From Fragilaria crotonensis (taxonomy: Eukaryota > Bacillariophyta > Fragilariophyceae > Fragilariales > Fragilariaceae), in the NCBI GenBank assembly GCA_022925895.1, contig JAKSYS010000643.1:1-36009 (forward strand): a stretch of DNA of 36,009 bases. Direction: 5' to 3'. Under the pieces are notes generated by a model. That model saw only the letters and a list, made by a program, of their open reading frames with translations, did not search any database and was not told the origin of the DNA. The position numbers were made by a program, and so were the translations under genes. Shown here piece by piece: positions 29,035 through 36,009 of the stretch. Positions within the stretch are counted from its first letter, which is position 1. The number at the start of each line of letters is the position of its first letter.

Positions 29035-30381
29035 TTACCATCCTTGCACGAGCTTGCGGATGTGCTCGAAAGTCTCACGGTTGAGACCTTCAGTGAGATA
29101 ATCAGCCCACTGTTCTTTCGTGTCGACCTTCAGAATACTGACATCTCCGTTGGTGACATGACTCCAGAAGAAGTGCCATTTGACAAAGAAGTACTGCGTT
29201 CTGTTGGTGATTCGTTGCTTGGTTGCAAGTAGAAGAGCGCCGTTGTTGTCTTCGAAGACACGACATCGAATCGTCAACTTGAACTGCGGTGGAAGTCGGA
29301 GCGCAGCAACCACTTCACTGAGGAGCGATCGGAGCGGAAGGAGCGTTCTCATGCTGGCGCTGAGGGCTGAGTATTCCGACTCGAGAGTCGACAAAGAGAT
29401 TTCGGTTTGAAGCTTCGATTTCCAAAGAATTGGACATCCGCCAAGCGTAATGATGTATCCAGTTCTGGACTTGGCGCTTGAGGGCTCATAGTCGGGGTCG
29501 CGACCATGCAAGCCGGCGAAGTCGGCGTCAACGTAGCAATCAATGGAAAGGTCGCCAGTGGGACGAACGATAGTGCCTTTGTCAGCAGTGCGATGCAAGT
29601 ATCGGATGATGGTCTTGATGGCAGTGGCGTGACTCTTCTTTGGGCTGTGGTTGAAGCGTGCAACTTGACTGACGGCAAAGGCGATGTCAGGTCGAGTATT
29701 CGTAGAGAGATAGAGGAGCATTCCAACGATGGAAGGATAGCTCCAGGATTCATTGTAAGGTTCACCGTCAGGATCGATGCCGAGTGGAAGTTGAATCGCT
29801 GGCGTCCAATTTGGGTTGCAGTCAGCCATTCCACTTGCATCAATGATTCGCTGGATCAGACCTTTCTGGGTGATCGTGACGGTGTTATTCGTAGCATCCT
29901 TAACAAATTTAATACCAAGGAAATCAGTAAACGTGCCCTCTTTTGTGAACTGTAGTCCACGTCGCTCGAGACCGTCGAGTAGTTTGTTCAAATCGGACTC
30001 GTTTGCGTACGCAATTCCGACGTCATCGACATAGAGGACGACCATGATGGTGTCCTTGAACAAGAAGCATGGATCCAAGGTGCTTTGCTTGAAGCCTTGG
30101 TCGGTAAATGCCTCGAGAACATGTTCAAACCAAAGTCGCGGAGCGACAGATAAACCATATAAACTCTTGACAAGTTGTAGACACGTAGACTTTCCACGTG
30201 GAGATTGGAATCCGCGAGGTAGATGAATCCAAACAGGCGTTTCCAACTTAGCCTGGACGAATGCGTTGCTAAAGTCAATAGAACTTGTGTCCCAATTGAG
30301 CGTCAGAGCAAGGATTGTAAATAGGCGGACTGAGCTCCACGCGACCACCGGTGCGAAGGTTTCAGGTTCACCTTCTTCCAA
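29035..30381 (-). pseudogene. Copia reverse transcriptase (5' end missing) and RNase H, 448 codons
   Basis: The frame reads EEGEPETFAPVVAWSSVRLF, DFSNAFVQAKLETPVWIHLP, VKSLYGLSVAPRLWFEHVLE and LYVDDVGIAY (catalytic YVDD at residues 117-120), all typical of copia RT. RNase H follows with VDADFAGLHGRD (Asp285/287), TLESEYSALS (Glu336) and FEDNNGALLL (Asp378), ending LVQGW. The RT lacks its first strands. Codons before ETFAPVV belong to the VRGD-like part of RT, but the segment normally linking integrase to that point is absent. There is no natural start codon, since the frame is the continuation of the upstream polyprotein after a frameshifting deletion. Confidence 0.9.
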
Positions 30382-33300
30382 GTCACCTCGTACGCAGTTC
30401 GAGACTTGGCGTTTGATATTTCCGTTTCAATCCACGTCTTGTTCTTCTCCAAACTGGCAATCTCTTTCGCGGCGGCTGCCATCCACTTCGAGAGATTCGG
30501 TTCATCCGACATCGCTTCATCGTATGTCAGAGGAGTGTCAGGATCGGAGAGAGAGGCTTTGAGAGCTAGCGGTGGACCAAGAAAACCACATTCTTGAAAG
30601 ATCCAAGCACTGGGTTCGACGAAGTAACCGGCGCCTTGATTTCCATCGTAGCCGAGTCGGGAAGGTGCATTGCGCTGGCGAGTGGAACGGCGAGGCGAAT
30701 GACGCACGACTGGTGGACTTGGAACTGATGAGCGAACGGGAGCGGATGGTGATTCCTTTGCTGACGACGTGGTATCATTCGTCGATGTCGTCTCCCTCAT
30801 TGGCGACATCCGGGTCGGAGACGGAGATGGTGGACGCGGAGGCGTGGGCAAAGGAGTCGGTGCGCGAGGAGTTTCAAGGTCGGAGAACGGGAGGTGCTGG
30901 GGAGTAATGGGAATGGTGGGTGGGCGAACAATCGAGTCAACCGTTGCAACAGGAGTCGAAGTCGGAGAAACAATGGAATTGTCGACGACATCGTGCTGTT
31001 GATGTGCTGTCTCCCTCGTTGACGAGATCGGGCGCGGAGGCGTAGAGCTGTCAAGGAGAGAGGGCGTAGTTGGAAACTGAGTTGTCGGTGGCGGTGAAAC
31101 AGGGAGTGGAGTCGGTGGAGATGACGTATCCATTGCAGTCGCAACGGAATCCATGTTGCGAAGTGTGTTGGCAACGATGGCGTCGGATGTTGGATCGTCA
31201 TTGATCGACATTTCTGTTTCGTCCTCGTCGTCAAATGGGTACTGGAAGTAGGATTCGCCAAAGAGTTGTGCCCATGCGCGGGAATTGAAGTCAGGAAGAC
31301 TTTCGAGCGATGAGGAGATGGTTGAGAACCAATCATCAAAAACAATATGGAATTGCGGAGTGATGTAGCCCGTCGATGGATTGAGAACTATGGGAACAGT
31401 GCTCGCGTGCTTGCTGGACAACCCCATGTTCACACAGCGAGTGCTGCGAGGTTTCCAACGCGGAAGCTTCTTTCCATCAGCTATCGACTTGCCCAAGACA
31501 TAAACCGGACAGCCCCAAACGTGAAGATCATGAAACTTATGTTGTTGCCATCTGGATTTTGTGAACACGTCGACAGGGGAAAGGCCAGAGACTTGATTCG
31601 GCATGTGATTGTGTAGAAAGACAGCATGCTGCACGGCCATTGGCCAAAGGGAAGCGTCGGCGACATCGGGCCAGTGAATGGCCGAGTGTAACATCATGGT
31701 CCGAGCAATGGACATGATGGTTTGGATGCTGCGTTCGGCGTTGCCGTTGTGGTGATGAGCACCGACACCAGCAAATCGCACAATCTGTTCAAATAGACTT
31801 AACCTTTCAGTGAAAGCTTTTGTAGTAAAACACTTTGCGTTGTCTGATAGATATGATTGCGGGATGACGCCATGGTCACGGCACATGAGTTCGAAGTTTT
31901 CTTTGGCCATCAGAGTTTCGTGCGTGTTCAAGTGAGTTTGGAACTCGATGTGAACAAAGCCAGAGGCGTGATCATTGAAGAGACATCCGCCAGAATACAG
32001 CTCACTGTTGAGACTCCTTCCTGCGGATGTGAAGAGTCTGCCCTTGGTGCTGCTCACAAAATGATCGACCGAAACTTGTTGTCCTGGAACCAAGTGTCCA
32101 TCTTTCAGAACACCTTCGCGATCACGTACTGCCGTACTGACTCGTCCAGGTGCTGGTCGACGATGCTGTTTCCCATACTGGCAAGCAGCACACTTTGGTA
32201 ACTCGGTCAAGGAACATGCCGCTTGATGAAGTTTACGCTTGTTGTTGCTTTTGGTTAGGACACCTGAACGCATTAAAAACTGAATCTTCCGAAAGCTGAT
32301 GTGACCGAGTCGATAGTGCCAACGAAGGAGCTCTTTCTCAGGTTCGGAGAGGTTGAGATTCGCTTCGTTGACCGCGGAGATGGTTGCGTTGAGACATTCT
32401 GCAGCAGGAAGAATGGCAGGCTGGCGATAAGCTTGCGAGGTCGGCAGGTTGTTGTCAGGATTGACATGTGCAACAATTGGTGATTGATTTGGATCGTCGG
32501 GGACTCCGCTCATCGTCAATCGGTGCGCTTCAACCTTGATTGTTTCATCGGAATACGTCTGGAGAAGACTGGTAGTGGACAAGAGACGTACTCTGATCTT
32601 TGGGACGTAGTAAGCTGGGAGCTCGAGCGTTCGAAGATTGCCGGTGGAGTCGTGGAACGACCAGTGAACTTTTCCTTCTCCTTCGATTCGCAAGCCTTTC
32701 GCGATGCCATTCAATTGAGCGATGGTACTGGGACGGGACAAAGGACCGATAAAATCAAGCTTCTCAGGTGAGATGGTGACGCTAGCGCCAGAATCCCAAA
32801 TCACAGAGAACGTCGACTCCGGTGACATCGCAGCTCTGAATCGACTTGGTGCCAATAAGGCAACGCGTTCGAGAAGAGTTGGGGCACCGATACGAGCCAT
32901 GTGTGCATCCACCGAGTTACGGTCGTATTCGGGGTCAGTAGGACGGTAGTAGGCATCGTTGGCATCGACAGTATGAGGCTGATGGGAGGCTGGGCGATCG
33001 GGTACAACAGGTGCCGGTGAACGTCGGGTTTGCTGTCCATAAAATGGACGGCCGGCTGCCCGATTAACGGTCGGAGAGTTGGGATGTAAGTTCGGACGAA
33101 CACGATTACCGGATTGACCATATCTGACCGGGTTTCCTCCCTCACGACGTACATCGGGAACTTGTTGTTGACGTTGCCAAGGTGACTCAAGCGTAGGATC
33201 GTAGTAGTTGAGTTTGCTGAGCAAACTGACTTCACGTTCCAAAGCTTGAACTCGAATTTGAATTTTGCGAATTTCGTCGCGAAGTCGTTGTTCCTCGACC

Positions 33301-34619
33301 GTTGGCGCTTGGTGTCTACGGACGTAGCGACCCATCGAGCGAAGATTGAGAGGGTACTGCCGATGAAGACCCTCCGTCGTAATACTCTGACGAACGACAC
33401 GAGGTCGACGACGGTTGCGGAGCAACTCTTGTCGATGACGACAATACTCGGTGCGAGACATCGCATGTACCGCAGGGCCATCAGGAATGGGCTGTGAGAC
33501 AGTGCGAAGTTGACGCCAACTGCTGTAACTCGTCGCTGCAACCCAGAAGAGTGGAGCAATGAAGGCGGTGTAGTTGTCGGCGACGAACGATGGAACGCGA
33601 TCGACAAATGGCAGGATGCTTGTCGAAAGAGTGCGGAACACAATTGCATAGTCGAATCGCCAGATCGGAAGAAGGATGGGAACGACGAAGGTGTCAACGA
33701 ACCAGACAATTGGACCAACCAATGGAAGCATGGCCAGAAGGAAGACAACTTTGAAGAAGAACGGAAGGATGGAGAAGGCATACAACAAATCACTGAGGTC
33801 GGGCATTCTCTGAGTTTCTGTGATCCACACCGATGGGTCTTGGACAAGAGAGAACATGGCAGTGGAGCTTGCGGCAGGAGTGCCATTGGAAACGGTGTTT
33901 CGAGAGACGCCAGTGTGTGTTTCTGTCGAATGAGTGGTCGTCCACCTTTTGCAAGAAGCACACCAGTTGAACGTGTGGGTGTCCGTCTTCTTTGTAGTTG
34001 GAGCACCGGCAGCTGGTGGCGTGGAACGCCAACCAGGCTTGCGAGATGCGCTGACATGTGCGTGACGATTGCTCTGATTGCGTTGGGAACGGGGATTGGA
34101 GCTTTGCTGCTTGTCAGGGCACTCGTTTGCCCAGTGTCCTGGCTTCCCGCATTTGTTGCAGTTGCCAGGTTTCTTCGTTGGGCTGCCGCCGACGCGGGGT
34201 TTGTTCTGCATCAAAGTGAGAACTTCCGCTCGGGTGATGGGAGCATTCACCTCGACGGCAAGATTTCCAAACGCAGGTGGCGGAGCCTTGGAATCACGAG
34301 CGTGCCTGGCCGGTGGCCATTCTTTGCGATCGAAAAGGGTACGGTACGTATCCTCGGCCTGAGTGCAAATATCCTTGTACGTGAGTCTGAGTGAGCTCAT
34401 GTGATCATTCGCAGCGGTCTTCTCCTTAAAACCGATGTCAAGGAGAGCTTGTTCGAGCTTCTGCTTGGTCGCACGGAGTGGAAAGCGGAAGTCTTCGTTG
34501 CCCGATCCTCCAGCGAGGAGGAAAATCTTCATCATCGACAACGTCAAGTTGTGATCGTATTGGCCGGCGGTGGTGAGTTCGAGAGCATCCTTTCTGAACT
34601 GGGCGGCGAGCTGTTCCAA
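30303..34619 (-). pseudogene. Copia gag C-terminus, extra TM/coiled-coil region, protease and integrase, 1,438 codons
   Basis: Residues 1-150 finish gag. Zinc knuckle CNKCGKPGHWANEC occupies 154-167 (CX2CX4HX4C), and a second Cys/His cluster WCASCKRWTTTHSTETH 219-235. Residues about 279-365 hold two or three hydrophobic segments (AFSILPFFFKVVFLLAMLPL, VGPIVWFVDTFVVPILLPIW, then SFVADNYTAFIAPLFWVAA). An Arg-rich stretch and a coiled coil (VEEQRLRDEIRKIQIRVQAL, 441-475) come next. Protease is WDSGASVTIS (Asp609). Integrase has HYRLGH and CAAC (His768, His773, Cys810, Cys813) and Asp852, Asp926 and Glu962 with exact DX35E spacing. A long Pro/Ser/Thr linker leads to ASLEKNKTWIETEIS, after which reading is lost at the RT deletion. 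The first codons overlap the gag frame because of a frame change near 34620-34630. Confidence 0.92.
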
Positions 34620-35281
34620 GTTTTCCCGGGGTACTGACTTGGAAGGCGTAGCTTGATCGACGACTTGAGGTCTTCGAATCTCTCGATAGAGGTCGATTGA
34701 ATGGCCTTCAAGAATTGAAGCCAGACAATCGGAAACGGATCTGATTCGTCGAGCTTCTCCGTGACCTTGTTACTGAGCAACGGTGTGAGCGACGCAAGTA
34801 GGTACGTGCGTGCTGCTTTGTCATTCGTCTTGTCATACTTGTCATAGAGCTCGAGCTGTTTTTCAATCAACTGCTGAGCGGACTGGACCGTGTAACGGGC
34901 ATGTGACTTAACGACGTTCGTCATCTTCTCAGTATCGGTCGGATCGGGGATGTACGCGATACTATCCATCCCGGTGTCGACCAAATGGTTCCAGACGGAG
35001 TTTTGGAAGGAGATTAAGTCGTCGGCGGGCTTGAAGAGAGTCGTCATCCCAGTGCGGCGATGATTGTACCCTTTCTGTGCCGCGGAGACAAAGACCGGAC
35101 GGAGTTGGTTTGGTGACGTGGATTCGGTTGGCGCGCTTGGATCGAGACCAGTCCAATCGGCTTTGGGTTTCCCTCCTGTCCAGGCGGACCAGGAGTCTTT
35201 AGAAAGTAGAATGACATCTCCCATGATTGGGTTGACTGGCTTGACAGCCACGTCAGCGGCACCGGCTTCAGTTGAAGACAT
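34544..35281 (-). CDS. Copia gag N-terminal part, 245 codons
   Basis: The frame begins at ATG 35281 (MSSTEAGAADVAVKPVNPIM) after the 5' LTR. It carries a helical capsid-like region (ESDPFPIVWLQFLKAIQSTS and ERFEDLKSSIKLRLPSQYPG) with the pattern of UBN2-type copia Gag. The next gag residues, LEQLAAQFRKDALELTTAGQ, are in a different frame. The CCCGGG-plus-AAAA stretch on the minus strand near 34620-34630 is where one base appears lost. The residues after Pro-Gly-Lys-Thr-Trp in this frame are therefore not native. Whether the shift is programmed, a mutation or a sequencing error cannot be told. Copia elements usually use one frame, so a programmed shift is less likely. Confidence 0.82.
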   Translation of the reverse strand: MSSTEAGAADVAVKPVNPIMGDVILLSKDSWSAWTGGKPKADWTGLDPSAPTESTSPNQLRPVFVSAAQKGYNHRRTGMTTLFKPADDLISFQNSVWNHLVDTGMDSIAYIPDPTDTEKMTNVVKSHARYTVQSAQQLIEKQLELYDKYDKTNDKAARTYLLASLTPLLSNKVTEKLDESDPFPIVWLQFLKAIQSTSIERFEDLKSSIKLRLPSQYPGKTWNSSPPSSERMLSNSPPPANTITT

Positions 35282-35605
35282 ACTCGGAGGTAACGTTTCG
35301 ATAGCGGTGACAAGTGCAAGGTCCTCGGCGAGATCTTCGAAAGAGCTGTCAGGTGCACTTGATAAAGGACTTGGTGGATCCGACAGCTTAGCTGTGGATA
35401 GCTAGCTGGAAGCTAGACTTTAAGCACCTTAGTTCTTGCTTGGAAAGCTTAACTGAAGGCGACTAGTACTAGTTGGAAACTAGTATAGTTTCAGTCCTTG
35501 TCTTCAAGATCTGGTAGATCTAACTCACTAGAGCGGAGCTCTCTTCGTCTTGGCAGGTCCCGGAAGGAGTTGCCGCGAGGAAGCGTGTGATGGTTAGTCT
35601 AAATT

Positions 35606-35619
35606 GGGCAAAATAACCA
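35606..35619 (-). other. Putative primer-binding site of the copia element
   Basis: Read on the minus strand, two bases after the LTR's terminal CA comes TGGTTATTTTGCCC. TGG at this position is complementary to the CCA end of a tRNA, as required for minus-strand priming. It is not the common TGGTATCAGAGC initiator-Met site. The primer tRNA is unidentified. Confidence 0.5.
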
Positions 35620-35621
35620 GT

Positions 35622-36009
35622 TGGGAGACTCGTGAGCCGGAAGCTGCGAGTCTACTCTGTTAGGGTGAGGGTTTGTTCGGTTCAGTCTTCACAAATAGTA
35701 AATCCTAAACTTATAATCTAAACTAGTAGATCGATCTCATGCAATGATTCCAGACAGGGGTCGCTGTCCGTTTAGAGACGGTCGCGGAGTAGCAATTCAA
35801 GCGATGCGGAGCACCTTGATTGCTAAACCTCAATCGGCGTTAGAGACGACACTATCTGTGCAATGGCCGTTGCAGCAGAGTAGATAGTGTGAAGGAGCAG
35901 GACAGTAGTCGTTGGAGCAGGACAGTAGTCGTGGAACGACTAGGCTGTAGGACAGTGCCAGTCCAACAGTACAGTAGCCGGTTCCAGTAGACCGTCTGCC
36001 GCAACTCAC
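35622..36009 (-). repeat. 5' LTR of the copia element (partial, cut by window end)
   Basis: It begins TGGGAGACTCGTGAG and aligns with 28459 onward, including the same GGAGCAGGACAGTAGTCGT tandem pair. The outer part and the flanking target duplication lie beyond the window. About 15-16 substitutions over roughly 385 aligned positions (hand count) separate it from the other LTR. Confidence 0.93.

Larger units (their letters stand above)
28459..36009 (-). mobile_element. Ty1/copia LTR retrotransposon, minus strand, 5' LTR cut by the window edge
   Basis: On the minus strand the order is LTR, primer-binding site, gag, zinc fingers, an extra membrane/coiled-coil region, protease, integrase, reverse transcriptase, RNase H, LTR. 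Integrase before reverse transcriptase is the copia order. The two LTRs (from 35622 and 28459) align with about 4% substitutions by hand count plus an 8-nt indel, so the insertion is not fresh. Coding is broken in two places: a frame change in gag and a deletion at the start of the reverse transcriptase. The copy is therefore defective as sequenced. It lies upstream of DNAJC11 and reads towards it. Confidence 0.95.

Noticed and set aside
32801..34057. 418-codon minus-strand frame overlapping copia gag-pol
   Set aside because: It is an alternative frame of the same strand with a His/Ser/Arg-rich, non-domain sequence. The real frame covers the same bases.
33246..34394. Long plus-strand frames (33510-34394 and others) opposite the copia polyprotein
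   Set aside because: They are antisense shadows of the gag-pol frame, which has clear zinc-finger, protease and integrase motifs.
1..36009. tRNA, rRNA, CRISPR arrays or bacterial operon signals
   Set aside because: GGTTCGA matches near 2976 and 5644 lack cloverleaf arms. No rRNA-like segment or regularly spaced repeats were seen, and the spliced genes mark the DNA as eukaryotic.

Overview
The window looks like nuclear DNA from a diatom, probably a pennate one. It carries a fucoxanthin-chlorophyll a/c-binding (FCP) light-harvesting gene. Three genes encode N-terminal presequences of the diatom type (a signal peptide followed by a Phe-containing cleavage motif): the FCP, a hypothetical protein and an AspH-family oxygenase. 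Introns are short (74-270 nt), and there is a Ty1/copia element of the kind abundant in diatoms. The genus is not determined; this reading rests on gene content only.

Layout. 1-3.1 kb: gene-poor, with a decayed minus-strand ORF that resembles a retroelement-associated protein. 3.1-5.0 kb: a broken glycan-related locus, an FkbM-type methyltransferase followed by a fucosyltransferase-like domain, with about eight frame changes. 5.4-7.5 kb: two non-autonomous DNA transposons, one with Harbinger-like ends (5421-5954) and one hAT type with an exact 8-bp target duplication (7124-7477). 8.3-28.2 kb: the gene-rich core. In order: a 59-aa basic ORF, aspartate carbamoyltransferase (-), PNO1/DIM2 (+), FCP (+), a presequence-bearing hypothetical (-), an AspH-type oxygenase (+), a small membrane protein (-), NOP14 (+), NUF2 (-), REX4 (+), a sarcosine-oxidase-like flavoenzyme (+) and DNAJC11 (-). 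A 746-bp TA-flanked MITE lies between NUF2 and REX4. 28.46-36.0 kb: a minus-strand Ty1/copia retrotransposon whose 5' LTR runs off the window.

The core genes are mostly arranged as divergent pairs that share an upstream region (ATCase/PNO1, hypothetical/AspH, membrane protein/NOP14, NUF2/REX4). Three of the genes (PNO1, NOP14, REX4) are ribosome-biogenesis factors. The remaining functions are pyrimidine synthesis, light harvesting, kinetochore, mitochondrial architecture and amine oxidation, and they do not form one pathway.

Two cautions. First, NOP14, REX4, the sarcosine oxidase and DNAJC11 are each intact at the protein level apart from one or two 1-2 nt frame changes. This is better explained by residual assembly indels than by loss of several conserved genes. 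Second, the copia element is truly defective: the start of its reverse transcriptase is deleted. It also carries an unusual membrane-spanning plus coiled-coil region between its gag zinc fingers and its protease. That region is the most unusual feature I found.
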